This document shows positions 34,163-42,302 of a stretch of 45,024 nt of DNA, in pieces (position 1 is the first letter of the stretch; every line of letters starts with the position of its first letter). A program made the position numbers and the translations under genes. Where the stretch lies: assembly GCA_031261425.1 (NCBI GenBank), contig JAISJR010000069.1:1-45024 (forward strand). The letters run 5' to 3'. The notes beneath the pieces were generated by a model. That model was not told the DNA's origin. It did no database searches and saw nothing but the letters and a program-made list of their open reading frames with translations. The DNA is from Planctomycetota bacterium (GTDB taxonomy: Bacteria > Planctomycetota > SZUA-567).

Positions 34163-34318
34163 ATGTTTAATTCGCGTAATATCCTAAACAACAACTTACG
34201 GGGGGGGGGGGGTAACTCTTCCGTAGAGAGTGTGCGGTTTTTCGGCGCGACGGCGGTTGCGGCGCAAGACGGCGCGACGGACAAAATTACGGACAAAAAT
34301 TTGACGGCTCTATTTTAA
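34163..34318 (+). CDS. Small ORF with a 13-G tract (phase-variable candidate)
   Basis: The 51-residue ORF has a good ribosome site (aaaggaaaaca) and begins MFNSRNILNNNLR. A run of 13 G follows (34200-34212), encoding four glycines, then a hydrophilic part ending KNLTALF. With 12 G the frame reaches TAG four codons later; with 14 it reaches TAA at once. The present length is therefore the only one that reads through to the terminator. No family recognised. Confidence 0.5.
   Translation: MFNSRNILNNNLRGGGGNSSVESVRFFGATAVAAQDGATDKITDKNLTALF
34200..34212. repeat. Homopolymeric G13 tract
   Basis: Thirteen consecutive G residues lie within the small ORF at 34163. I saw no other G run of this length in the window. 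Tracts like this vary in length by slipped-strand replication. Confidence 0.95.
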
Positions 34319-34355
34319 CGTCGGCGAATCCTGCGGGATTCACCGGCGTTTTTTT
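34319..34355 (+). terminator. Rho-independent terminator of the small-gene operon
   Basis: CGTCGGCGAATCC (34319-34331) pairs with GGATTCACCGGCG (34336-34348), two mismatch/wobble positions, followed by seven T. Confidence 0.85.
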
Positions 34356-34426
34356 GTGGCAATTTTGGCAATTTTGCGGAAAGGAGGGTAGCCCGACAAA
34401 TGTGGCGGCAACGGCGGCGTGAGAGC

Positions 34427-34543
34427 AATTAACAATTGAGAATTAACCATTAACAATTGCTGTCGGAGTAATTATCAAAATCGCGCGAAGCGAATTTGAA
34501 AATCAAACTCCACAATTGTAAATTGTTAATTGTGAATTGAAAA
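34427..34543. repeat. Heptamer arrays around a GGAGTTTGATTTTC core
   Basis: aattaac-type units (34430-34458), a 50-base core, and inverse aattgta/aattgtt units (34512-34543). The 22 core bases at 34490-34511 recur exactly at 43708-43729. The other core end (ctgtcggagtaattatcaaa) resembles 42598-42618. No gene is recognisable in 34356-34942 apart from repeats; a weak 10-codon frame at 34401 was not accepted. Confidence 0.85.
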
Positions 34544-34749
34544 CCGTCGGGGAGTGGTTGGGGGCGTGGGATTTGTGATATGTCTGCGGCACTCGCGCCT
34601 GACGCGAATTTTCGGCAGAGATGAACGGCGAAGAGAGCGTTATTATATTTTAATGATGTCGTTTCTCGCGGCGAAAAATCGCAGTGGTTGGTTATGAAAA
34701 TCCGTGCCGGCAATGGTGCCGCGCGGAAAAGTTAATCGGCACTTTGTGT

Positions 34750-34916
34750 ATTCCCCTCTACGGAGGGGTGGCAGGCGAAACGCTCTATCTCGCCTGACGG
34801 GGTGGTTGCCGTTATGTCCCGGAATCGGCGCTACGGAATCTGGGACAAGCGAGCAACCACCCCGTCAATTGGCGGTAGAGCCGCCAATTGCCACCCCTCC
34901 ATAGAGGGGAATTAAA
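34750..34916. repeat. Nested palindromic repeat upstream of the pseudopilin gene
   Basis: ttcccctctacggaggggtgg at the left end and ccacccctccatagagggga at the right end are mutually inverted. Inside them lie cgacggggtggttg-type blocks again in inverted order (gacggggtgg / ccaccccgtc) and a ggcggtagagccgcc palindrome. The whole could fold into a long hairpin ending about 27 bases before the next ATG. Confidence 0.7.
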
Positions 34917-34942
34917 AGATGCCATTTTACCGGAGAAAAACT

Positions 34943-35530
34943 ATGAAGACGCAAAAGAAAAGCGGTTTCACGCTGATTGAGATGTTGATTGTCGTGGCGA
35001 TTATCGGGATTTTGGCGGCGTTGCTGTCGGGTCCGTTGATGCGCGCGCGGCGCACGGCGCAATTGACCGGTTGCACGAACAACCTGCACCAAATCGGGCT
35101 GACGGTCGCGGCTTATACCACGCAATTGATGCCGGGCTCGTCGTTAACGTTTGCGAATATGGCGGAAGTTTATAAAGTATTCAACGGTATTGATGTGCCG
35201 CCGCAAATTTTCCATTGCCCGGTTGACCAAGACGCCACCCAGGTCTCTGTCGGCACTCTTAATGTTGGTCGTATTAGTTACGATTGGGCATCCGACGTGA
35301 ATGTGGCAAATATGCCGTCGAATAGAGTTGTGGCGGCGGATGTTAACGCTACCGTTGACGCCGGTAACGCGACTAATCAGGCGAGTGCGGCGCCGCACTA
35401 CGCCGACGGCACGACCGTCCTCTATGGCAGCAATCAAGTTCGCCGGTGGCCGACAAAAGCGACTGCCGATGAACAGGGGATTGGGTTAACGGGATTCGGT
35501 ACATACGCTAATACGTACGCGAATAACTAA
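34943..35530 (+). CDS. Prepilin-type pseudopilin
   Basis: The 195-residue protein has a classic prepilin start, MKTQKKSGFTLIEMLIVVAI, cleaved after Gly8, with Glu at mature position 5 and a long hydrophobic helix to about residue 32. CTNNLHQIGLTVAAYTTQ follows, as in the planctomycete-type pseudopilins. The usual C-terminal H-X9-DG motif is absent; only an APHYADG block occurs. The start follows cggagaaaaact. Prepilin peptidase and assembly genes are not in view. A terminator follows about 90 bases after the stop. Confidence 0.82.
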   Translation: MKTQKKSGFTLIEMLIVVAIIGILAALLSGPLMRARRTAQLTGCTNNLHQIGLTVAAYTTQLMPGSSLTFANMAEVYKVFNGIDVPPQIFHCPVDQDATQVSVGTLNVGRISYDWASDVNVANMPSNRVVAADVNATVDAGNATNQASAAPHYADGTTVLYGSNQVRRWPTKATADEQGIGLTGFGTYANTYANN

Positions 35531-35617
35531 GCCAAGCGAATGGAATGGGGTTAAAATCGCGATTGGTTAAACGGGGGCGGACAGCAATGTCCGCCCTTTG
35601 GTTCTGAAACCGAACTT

Positions 35618-35648
35618 TCCCCGCGCCGAAAGGTGCGGGGATTTTTTT
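35618..35648 (+). terminator. Terminator hairpin, cassette type (1)
   Basis: CCCCGCGCC-GAAA-GGTGCGGGG followed by seven T, preceded by aacttt. The same stem recurs at 35907 and 36661 after the next two cassettes. Confidence 0.9.
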
Positions 35649-35701
35649 GTTTTGCGAAATGATTATTCGATGTAAAATAATTTGCAAAGGGAGGAATAAA
35701 A

Positions 35702-35887
35702 ATGGACACGGTAACCATACATTTAGAATGGACGGGTTTTTTGGTGTTTGGACTCGTCGTTTGCGTTCTTTCATTAGTGCCGATTATTGCCACCTATTTT
35801 TACGGCAATGACCCGCGCTACAAAGACCCGCCGGAAAAACCGTCCCCCGCCGGTTCCGGCGATTCGGCAACTTTGCCGCACGCATGA
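35702..35887 (+). CDS. Small single-TM protein (61 aa)
   Basis: MDTVTIHLEWTGFLVFGLVV begins a membrane helix of about 25 residues (to IIATYF). It is followed by a proline-rich polar tail (DPRYKDPPEKPSPAGSGDSA). The ATG follows agggaggaataaaa, a strong ribosome site. It has its own terminators on both sides, so it is a single-gene unit. Similar in plan to the tiny membrane proteins at 33821 and 34024 but not clearly homologous. Function unknown. Confidence 0.65.
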   Translation: MDTVTIHLEWTGFLVFGLVVCVLSLVPIIATYFYGNDPRYKDPPEKPSPAGSGDSATLPHA

Positions 35888-35906
35888 TTTTCGCGTCTTG
35901 AACTTT

Positions 35907-35935
35907 CCCCGCGCCGTCCGGTGCGGGGATTTTTT
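35907..35935 (+). terminator. Terminator hairpin, cassette type (2)
   Basis: CCCCGCGCC-GTCC-GGTGCGGGG followed by six T; same flanking aacttt as the preceding copy. Confidence 0.9.
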
Positions 35936-35977
35936 CTTGGCGGCTCTATTCTAACGCCGTGCGCCGCCGATAAATTC

Positions 35978-36006
35978 TTGGCAATCAATTTCGTCGTGAA
36001 TACAAT
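35978..36006 (+). promoter_or_regulatory. Sigma-70-like promoter of VapBC-like module 1
   Basis: TTGGCA, 17 bases, TACAAT: close to consensus, 29 bases before the antitoxin ATG. Module 2 has the same -10 (GAATACAAT at 36723) but a poorer -35 (TTTATT near 36704), suggesting weaker expression. Confidence 0.65.
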
Positions 36007-36034
36007 ACGCCGAAAATCCAACCGGAGAATGACC

Positions 36035-36235
36035 ATGAAAAACCAACCAATTGAAAAGCCCGCGCCGAAAAAACGCGCGAAAAGAGCGCCGAAAGCGTTC
36101 CTCATCGAAAACGGCGTGTGGACGGAATTTATCTGTACCGCGCCCAAAAAACAAAAATTATCGAAAGCCGACAAGTGGTTGCGCGACCATAAGCCGCTTT
36201 TCCAAATCGTTGATATGCGGGCGGTGCTGAAATGA
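36035..36235 (+). CDS. VapB-like antitoxin, copy 1
   Basis: The 66-residue basic protein begins with a disordered lysine/proline-rich segment (EKPAPKKRAKRAPKAFLIEN), followed by a short strand and the end LRDHKPLFQIVDMRAVLK. The C-terminal part probably wraps the toxin. Ribosome site ggag is correctly spaced for this ATG, while the ATG at 36029 is too close to it. The stop overlaps the toxin start (ATGA), so both are translationally coupled. No classical RHH or AbrB domain is evident, so the antitoxin class is assigned from the toxin. Confidence 0.7.
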   Translation: MKNQPIEKPAPKKRAKRAPKAFLIENGVWTEFICTAPKKQKLSKADKWLRDHKPLFQIVDMRAVLK

Positions 36236-36654
36236 AAATCGAACGCTATTTGTTGGACGCGCACATCGCGGTTTATATGCTGTCTAATTCGCCGGAATTA
36301 GACCGTGCCGTAAGCAAGATATTTTCCGACCATATCACGGAGCGGTATATCAGCACTGTTTCAGTGCAGGAAATTATTCATTTGCAGAAAATCGGTAAAA
36401 TTAAACCTTATGGAGAAAAACCGGAAGACGTTATTTTTGCGTGCGAAACGGCGGGATTCCATTTTTTACCGGTCAATCGCGAACATTTGCGGGCTTACGC
36501 GAATCTGACTACCCATCCCGACCACAAAGACCCGAACGACCACATCATCATCGCGCAAGCCATCGCCGAGCGAATGACGCTTATCAGTTCCGACCGCCAA
36601 TTCGATTTCTACACCCGACAAAAATTACGCCTACTGTTCAACCGGCGCGGATAA
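36232..36654 (+). CDS. PIN-domain toxin (VapC-like), copy 1
   Basis: The 140-residue PIN ribonuclease has LLDAHIAVYML with the first catalytic Asp (residue 9). A central VSVQEIIHLQKIGKI holds the conserved Glu, and KDPNDHIIIAQAIAERMTLI plus SSDRQF supply the remaining acidic residues. All expected acidic positions are present, so it is probably active. Proteins of this type (PIN with DHxIIAQA and SSDxxF) cleave tRNA or rRNA. A second copy follows in tandem at 36951. A terminator follows the stop. Confidence 0.85.
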   Translation: MKIERYLLDAHIAVYMLSNSPELDRAVSKIFSDHITERYISTVSVQEIIHLQKIGKIKPYGEKPEDVIFACETAGFHFLPVNREHLRAYANLTTHPDHKDPNDHIIIAQAIAERMTLISSDRQFDFYTRQKLRLLFNRRG

Positions 36655-36660
36655 CGCTTT

Positions 36661-36692
36661 CCCCGCGCCGTCCGGCGTGGGGAATTTTTTTT
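36661..36692 (+). terminator. Terminator hairpin, cassette type (3)
   Basis: CCCCGCGCCG-TC-CGGCGTGGGG followed by a run of T. After module 2 (37378) only a degraded version remains (cagcgccgcaaggag with T tract). Confidence 0.85.
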
Positions 36693-36759
36693 GCGGCGGC
36701 GAATTTATTTTAATTTCGTCGCGAATACAATGCACCGAAAATCCAACCGGAGAATGACC

Positions 36760-36954
36760 ATGAAAAACGAAGCAATTGAAAAGCCCGCGCCGAAAAAACG
36801 CGCGAAAAGGGCGCCGAAAGCGTTCCTCATCGAAAACGGCGTCTGGACGGAATTTACTTATCCTGAGCCCAAGAAATTATCAAAAACCGGCGAATGGTTA
36901 CGCGACCATCGGTCGATTGGCGAAATTGTTGATATGCGGGCGGTGCTAAAATGA
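36760..36954 (+). CDS. VapB-like antitoxin, copy 2
   Basis: The 64 residues are nearly identical to copy 1 over the first 32 (KPAPKKRAKRAPKAFLIENG), then diverge (EFTYPEPKKLSKTGEW) and converge again at VDMRAVLK. This pattern fits specificity divergence in the toxin-binding middle. The same ribosome site and leader (aaaatccaaccggagaatg) precede it. The stop overlaps the toxin 2 start by four bases. Confidence 0.7.
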   Translation: MKNEAIEKPAPKKRAKRAPKAFLIENGVWTEFTYPEPKKLSKTGEWLRDHRSIGEIVDMRAVLK

Positions 36955-37373
36955 AAACCGAACGATGCTTATTGGACGCGCATATCGCGGTCTATGTCCT
37001 TTTCGACCAATCGGAATTAGACCGCGCCGTATCCAAATTATTTTCCGACTATACCGTTGAGCGGTATATCAGCACCGTCTCGGTGCAGGAGATTATTCAT
37101 TTGCAGAAAATCGGTAAGGTTGAATCTTACGGAGAAAAGCCGGAAGACATTATTCTGGCGTGTGAGACGGCGGGATTCAAATTATTGCCGGTCAATCGCG
37201 AGCATTTACGGGCTTACGCGAATCTTACCACTAACCCCGACCACAAAGACCCGAACGACCACATCATCATCGCGCAAGCCATCGCCGAGCGAATGACGCT
37301 CATCAGTTCCGACCGCCAATTCGATTTCTATACCCGGCAAAAATTGCGCCTACTGTTCAACCGGCGCGGATAA
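36951..37373 (+). CDS. PIN-domain toxin (VapC-like), copy 2
   Basis: The 140-residue toxin is collinear with copy 1: LLDAHIAVYVLFDQSELDRA, VSVQEIIHLQKIGKV, DPNDHIIIAQAIAERMTLIS and an identical C-terminal 48 residues. Differences cluster in the first 30 residues and in about ten positions in the middle. The offset between copies is 719 bases. Both look functional. No strong terminator follows; a REP-like repeat begins 50 bases later. Confidence 0.85.
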   Translation: MKTERCLLDAHIAVYVLFDQSELDRAVSKLFSDYTVERYISTVSVQEIIHLQKIGKVESYGEKPEDIILACETAGFKLLPVNREHLRAYANLTTNPDHKDPNDHIIIAQAIAERMTLISSDRQFDFYTRQKLRLLFNRRG

Positions 37374-37424
37374 CGTTTCCCAGCGCCGCAAGGAGATTTT
37401 TTTTGCGGCGTCTCTATTCAGCGG

Positions 37425-37615
37425 CGTCTCTATTCAATTGCCACGCCTTTTAAGGCGTGGTGAGCGTGGAAAAAAGAAAAGGGCTTTAGCCCAAAATAAA
37501 AAAAATGTGGTTTAATTCCACCGGCTTTAGTCGAATGATGGTTTGGGTTAAAACCCATTTTAGAGAGGACGCTAACCACGCGCTAAAGCGCGTGGCAATT
37601 GAATAGAGCATTTCA
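37425..37615. repeat. REP-like palindromes, family R copy 3
   Basis: ccacgccttttaaggcgtgg, gggctttagccc, ccggctttagtcg and cacgcgctaaagcgcgtg occur in the same order as at 30350-30500. The last 39 bases are shared. The 337-base gap before the next gene holds nothing else but that gene's leader. Confidence 0.8.
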
Positions 37616-37710
37616 ACCGGCGTGTATCCGTGTGTCTTCCGTCGAGAGAAAAAATTAGGAATCAGGTTTTGTAACCCGCTTTATACCGCCGCCATTTAAC
37701 CGGAGAACTT

Positions 37711-40626
37711 ATGCCCTCCCCCAAAATCCCGTTTGCCGCCGGCGACCGTTTGCACGGCTTCGTTATCAAACAAATTTCACCGGCGTTGGACGAGCGCGCC
37801 GTCGCGGTCGAGTGCCTTCACGAAAAATCCGGCGCGCGGTTGTTGCACCTCCACGCCGCCGACGCCGAAAATCTGTTCGCCGTCGCTTTCGCCACGCCGC
37901 CGCCCGACGACACCGGTCTGCCGCATATTCTCGAACACACCGTCCTCTGCGGCTCGGAAAAATTTCCGGTCAAAGACCCGTTCGTGGAATTATTGAAGAC
38001 CTCGCTCGCGACCTTTCTCAACGCGATGACCTATCCCGACAAAACGGTTTATCCGTGCGCGTCGCTGAATCACCGCGACTTTTTCAATCTCGCGCGCGTC
38101 TATGCCGACGCCGTTTTTCACCCGCGCCTGACGCCGGAACATTTTGCCCAGGAGGGCTACCACTACGAATGGACCGCCGGCGGCGACCTGACCGTCAAGG
38201 GCGTGGTCTATAACGAAATGAAAGGCGCCTACGCCGATATGGACGGCGTCATCGCCCGCGAAGAAGCGGCGCGATTGTTTGACAACGCCTACGGTCGCGA
38301 CTACGGCGGCGACCCGCGCCACATTCCGCAACTCACTTACGAGCAATTTCGCGCCTTTCACGCCCGCTATTATCACCCGTCCAACGCGCGGATTTTTCTC
38401 TACGGCGACATTCCGACCGCCGAGCATTTGCGTTTTCTCGACGAAGAGTATTTGGCGCCGTATGACCGCCTCGACGTTGGCGCGACGATTGCGCCGTTGC
38501 AAAAATGGGACGCGCCGCGCCGCGCGACCGTCAAATATCCGGCGGCGCCCGCCGACGCCGGCGGCGCGGTTACGCTGACGTGGGCGACCGGCTTGCTCAC
38601 CGACGCGCCGCGCGCGCTGACGCTGAATATCCTCGACGAATATCTGCTCGGACATTCCGGCTCGCCGCTTCGCCGCGCGTTAATCGACTCGCATCTCGGC
38701 GGCGAATTGACTTCCTCCGGTTTCGCGCCGCACCAGCGCGACACCTATTTTTCCGTCGGCTTAAAAGGCGTCCCGTCCGACCGCGCCGGCGCGGTGGAAA
38801 ATTTAATTCTCGCCACGCTCCGCGCCGAAGTCGAACGCGGGCTTGACCGCGAGCAAATCGCGGCGGCGTTTTTGCAATACGAAATGGCGGCGCTCGAAAT
38901 CAAATCGGCGTATCCGCTCCGCCTGATGGAACTCGTGTATCAAGCGTGGCTCTACGGCGACGCGCCGACGGCGAATTTGCGGTTGCGCGACCAACTCGCC
39001 GAGTTGCATCAACGCTATGCAACCGAACCGCGTTGGTTTGAGCGAATTATTCAAGAAGCGTTGCTCGACAATCCGCACCGCTTGCGTCTCGTCGCCGAGC
39101 CGGACGCGAATTACAACGCCGAGCGCGACGCCGAATTTCGCGCCGCGATGACGCGCCGCGCCGCCGGATTGACGGCGGACGAGCGCGAAAAAATTAGCGC
39201 CGCCGTGCAAAAAATCGACCGTTTGCAATCCGCGCCCAATTCGCCGCAAGCGCTCGCCACTCTGCCGCGCCTGTCGCTCGCCGACGTCAATCCGCAACCG
39301 TTGGAATTTCCGACGACGCGCGAAGAAATCGGACGCGGCTTTTTGCGCAACGATATTTTCACCAACGGCGTCAATTATTTGTCGCTGTCGATTGACTTAA
39401 ACGACCTCGACGGCGAGGAATTGCGCTATCTGCCGGTGTATGCGCTGGCGCTGACGAAAATGGGCGCGGACGGACTTGACCACGCGGCGCTGTCCGGCGA
39501 GGAAGCGGCTTGTTGCGGCGGCGTCGGGGCGAGCGTCGAAATTTCCGGTCGCGTGGACGATGCGCAAAACGCCGCGCCGCGCCTGCATTTGTCGGTCAAA
39601 GCGCTCAATCGCCATCTCGCCGCCGCGCTCGCCGTCGTTGACAAACGCTGGTTCAAATTAGACCTCGCCGACGCCGGACGCTGGCGCGACATTTTGCAAC
39701 AGGAATGGCTGAACGCGCGGGACGCCGTCGTCGAGTCGGGGCATTTGTTCGCGATGGGTTACGCGGCGCGGTCGGTGTCGGCGGCGGCGTATTGGTCGGA
39801 ACAAACGCGCGGCATTAGTTACTTGCGCCTCATCGCCGATTTGGCGGAAAATTTTGCGCCCGAGAAAATCGCGCCGATAATGACGCGATTGCAAAACAAA
39901 ATCACGCGCGGGGCGCGGCTGACGGCGAGCGTCGCGGGCGAGCAAACGGCGTTGCTTCGCGACTGGTTCGCCGAAAAAGTCGCGCAACTCGGCGACGCGC
40001 CGGTGGTCGGCGGACAGTGGCGCGAGACGCCGTTTGCCGGCGGCGAAAAATTCGCGGGCGTCGAATTGCCGTGCGAGGTGGCGTTTGTGGCGACGGCGAT
40101 GCCGACGGTGGCGAACAACGACGAGGACGCGGCGGCGTTGCGGATGCTGGCGACCAATCTTTCTTACGGCTATCTGTGGGAAGAGGTGCGCGCCAAGCGC
40201 GGGGCGTATGGTTGCGGGGCGCAGTTCGCGCCGCTACTCGGCTATTACGCGCTCCGCAGTTATCGCGACCCGTGCGTCGGCGAAACGCTGGCGACTTATC
40301 GCGGCGTGGCGAATTACGTGCTGAATGAAATGGATTTATCGGCGGCGGCGTTGCCGCAGGCAATCATCGGCGCGGTCAAAAATTCCGACCAGCCGCTCCG
40401 TCCGGGTTACGTCGTCGGCGGGGCGCTGGCGCGGGAATTAAGCGGAAGCACGCCGGACGAGCGGCAATTGGCGCGGACGCGGTTGTTAAATCTGACGGCG
40501 GACGGCGTGCGCCGCGCGGCGGCAAAACACCTCGCGCCGTATCTCGACGCCGCGCCGGTAGCGGCGCTGTCCTGCCGCGAAAAATTGGCGGCGGCGGGTG
40601 GCTTGAAAATCGAAGCGCTGATTTAA
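37711..40626 (+). CDS. M16C metalloprotease (presequence protease family)
   Basis: The 971-residue zinc protease has the inverted motif HILEH (residues 72-76) within DDTGLPHILEHTVLCGSEKF and a distal Glu in the VVYNEMKGAYADMD region. Lengths near 970 residues with two half-barrels joined by a helical hairpin are typical of the PreP/CymI group, which degrades unstructured peptides inside a closed chamber. AERDAEFRAAMTRRAAGLTA marks the linker. There is no signal peptide, so it is cytosolic. The start follows cggaga. Confidence 0.9.
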   Translation: MPSPKIPFAAGDRLHGFVIKQISPALDERAVAVECLHEKSGARLLHLHAADAENLFAVAFATPPPDDTGLPHILEHTVLCGSEKFPVKDPFVELLKTSLATFLNAMTYPDKTVYPCASLNHRDFFNLARVYADAVFHPRLTPEHFAQEGYHYEWTAGGDLTVKGVVYNEMKGAYADMDGVIAREEAARLFDNAYGRDYGGDPRHIPQLTYEQFRAFHARYYHPSNARIFLYGDIPTAEHLRFLDEEYLAPYDRLDVGATIAPLQKWDAPRRATVKYPAAPADAGGAVTLTWATGLLTDAPRALTLNILDEYLLGHSGSPLRRALIDSHLGGELTSSGFAPHQRDTYFSVGLKGVPSDRAGAVENLILATLRAEVERGLDREQIAAAFLQYEMAALEIKSAYPLRLMELVYQAWLYGDAPTANLRLRDQLAELHQRYATEPRWFERIIQEALLDNPHRLRLVAEPDANYNAERDAEFRAAMTRRAAGLTADEREKISAAVQKIDRLQSAPNSPQALATLPRLSLADVNPQPLEFPTTREEIGRGFLRNDIFTNGVNYLSLSIDLNDLDGEELRYLPVYALALTKMGADGLDHAALSGEEAACCGGVGASVEISGRVDDAQNAAPRLHLSVKALNRHLAAALAVVDKRWFKLDLADAGRWRDILQQEWLNARDAVVESGHLFAMGYAARSVSAAAYWSEQTRGISYLRLIADLAENFAPEKIAPIMTRLQNKITRGARLTASVAGEQTALLRDWFAEKVAQLGDAPVVGGQWRETPFAGGEKFAGVELPCEVAFVATAMPTVANNDEDAAALRMLATNLSYGYLWEEVRAKRGAYGCGAQFAPLLGYYALRSYRDPCVGETLATYRGVANYVLNEMDLSAAALPQAIIGAVKNSDQPLRPGYVVGGALARELSGSTPDERQLARTRLLNLTADGVRRAAAKHLAPYLDAAPVAALSCREKLAAAGGLKIEALI

Positions 40627-40704
40627 AGGGAAAAGGGAAAAGGGAAAAGTTTTACCAAATAAAATCCTTTCCCTACTTCTCTTCCCTTTTCCCTCTTCCC
40701 TTCG
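40625..40704. repeat. Heptamer arrays, AAAAGGG family
   Basis: aaaaggg units begin at the protease stop codon (40625-40648). A core follows, then inverse units (ttttccc, tcttccc) at 40683-40704. Same family as 26909-27045. Confidence 0.8.
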
Positions 40705-40749
40705 CTTATAAATAAGCGCCATTGCCATTCCCTTTAAGCAAGTTTCGCT

Positions 40750-42120
40750 CTAATCCTCCGGCGCGTTGTCGGCGAAGATGTCGAGTTGTTCGGTCATTTG
40801 CGTTACCATGCGCCAGAGCGGCGAGAACAAATCGACTTTTTTCCGCTTGTTGACGATTAGACCAATCGGCAGATGCACCATTTTGCCGTTGACCGAGCCG
40901 AGCAGAATTTCCGTCTTGCCCGCCATCGCCGCGTGCACCGCGTCCTGCCCCAAATGCAAACAATACACCGCGTCGTCCGCGTTCGCCGGCACGCTGCGAA
41001 TGGTGTAACTGGGGTCGATATACTTAATCGAATGTTCAAATTTTTCCTCATTAAACCGCTGGGCAATCGCGTTTTTCAGGAACAAGCCGATGTCGCCATA
41101 GACCACGTTGCCGGAGGCGTCTTTCGGCGCGTTTTCCGCTTGCATCGACTCCTGCCCCACGCCTTCCGCGACGACGACGACCGCGTGCTGGCGCTTAAAC
41201 AAGCGGCGTTTCAGCGACGCCAAAAATTTATCCAAATTGACCGGCTGTTCGGGAATCAGCACGTAGTTGGGATAGCCGGTCGCGAGCGACGCCGCGCAGG
41301 CGATAAAGCCGGAATCGCGCCCCATCAATTTGACCAAGCCGACGCAGTTCGGCGCGCCTTTCGATTCGACGTGCGCCGATTCAATCACCTTCGCCGCGAC
41401 TTCGACGGCGGTGCGATAGCCGAAAGTGGTGTCCAAAAACACGATGTCGTTGTCAATCGTTTTCGGGATGCCAATCAGCGAAATTTTGGCGTCGCGCCGG
41501 TCGATTTCTTCGGCGATGTCGAGCGCCCCGCGCATCGTGCCGTCACCGCCGACCGCGAACAAAATGTTGATTTCGTTTTTTTCGAGAAAGTCAACCATCC
41601 GCTTCGGGTCTTGATTGCCGCGCGACGAGCCGAGTTTCGTGCCGCCGAGTCCGGTCCAGCCGTCCACCACGTCGGGGTCTAATCTGACGGGCGCGTAGCC
41701 GGAGTCGGCGACGAGTCCGGCGTAGCCGAAGCGAAAGCCGAAAATTTCCCGCACCTGATAATTGCGCCAGAGCGCCGTCGTCAGCGCGTAAATGACGTTG
41801 TTCAGCCCCGGACACAAGCCGCCGCAGGTAACGATGCCGGCGCGGACATCCGCCGGACGAAAATAAATTTTCTCGCGCGGACCGGCGCGCTCAAAACTGA
41901 AATCGGTCGGCAAGTCCTCTTTTTCCGGGCAGTATTCGTGCCCGCATTCTTCGCCGGTGATTTCGGCGCTACAAGTCGTAACGTTGTAAAGCACGCGCTC
42001 GCTGTCGCACAAAAAACCGCGGTCGCGCGCGCTGGTCTTCATCACGTGTTCGTAAAACGGCGACAACACCTTACAGCCGCCCAACGTTTTCACCGTCACG
42101 CGCGGGTCGATAACGCCCAT
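40750..42120 (-). CDS. 6-phosphofructokinase, plant/trypanosome-like group
   Basis: The 456-residue enzyme phosphorylates fructose 6-phosphate. GIVTCGGLCPGLNNVIYALT starts the catalytic domain after an N-terminal extension of about 95 residues. FAVGGDGTMRGALDI and SLIGIPKTIDNDIVFLDTTF contain the two positions that set donor use: glycine after GGD (as in ATP enzymes) and lysine in PKTIDND. Pyrophosphate enzymes usually have Asp at the first. This pair fits plant and trypanosome ATP-dependent PFKs, so ATP is favoured although close relatives are often labelled PPi-dependent. ATG 42120 follows gggaggg. Confidence 0.88.
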   Translation of the reverse strand: MGVIDPRVTVKTLGGCKVLSPFYEHVMKTSARDRGFLCDSERVLYNVTTCSAEITGEECGHEYCPEKEDLPTDFSFERAGPREKIYFRPADVRAGIVTCGGLCPGLNNVIYALTTALWRNYQVREIFGFRFGYAGLVADSGYAPVRLDPDVVDGWTGLGGTKLGSSRGNQDPKRMVDFLEKNEINILFAVGGDGTMRGALDIAEEIDRRDAKISLIGIPKTIDNDIVFLDTTFGYRTAVEVAAKVIESAHVESKGAPNCVGLVKLMGRDSGFIACAASLATGYPNYVLIPEQPVNLDKFLASLKRRLFKRQHAVVVVAEGVGQESMQAENAPKDASGNVVYGDIGLFLKNAIAQRFNEEKFEHSIKYIDPSYTIRSVPANADDAVYCLHLGQDAVHAAMAGKTEILLGSVNGKMVHLPIGLIVNKRKKVDLFSPLWRMVTQMTEQLDIFADNAPED

Positions 42121-42302
42121 AATTTTCCCTCCCTTGCCGGTCGCAAACAATTCTCGCGATTGTGGCAGACGCGCGGGAATTAGCAATTGAAAAATCGCCG
42201 GCTCGCCCCCGCCTACTTTTGCCGGCGCCGGCGATGGCTACAATCCGCCGCTTACGAATTACGAATAGTGAATTGATGTTACGCGATTGGTTATTGTTTT
42301 GA

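Noticed and set aside
34401-34433. Ten-codon ORF (MWRQRRRESN) after a strong aaggagg
   Set aside because: Spacing to the ATG is too long and the ORF ends in a heptamer array; more likely a remnant of a lost gene than a peptide.
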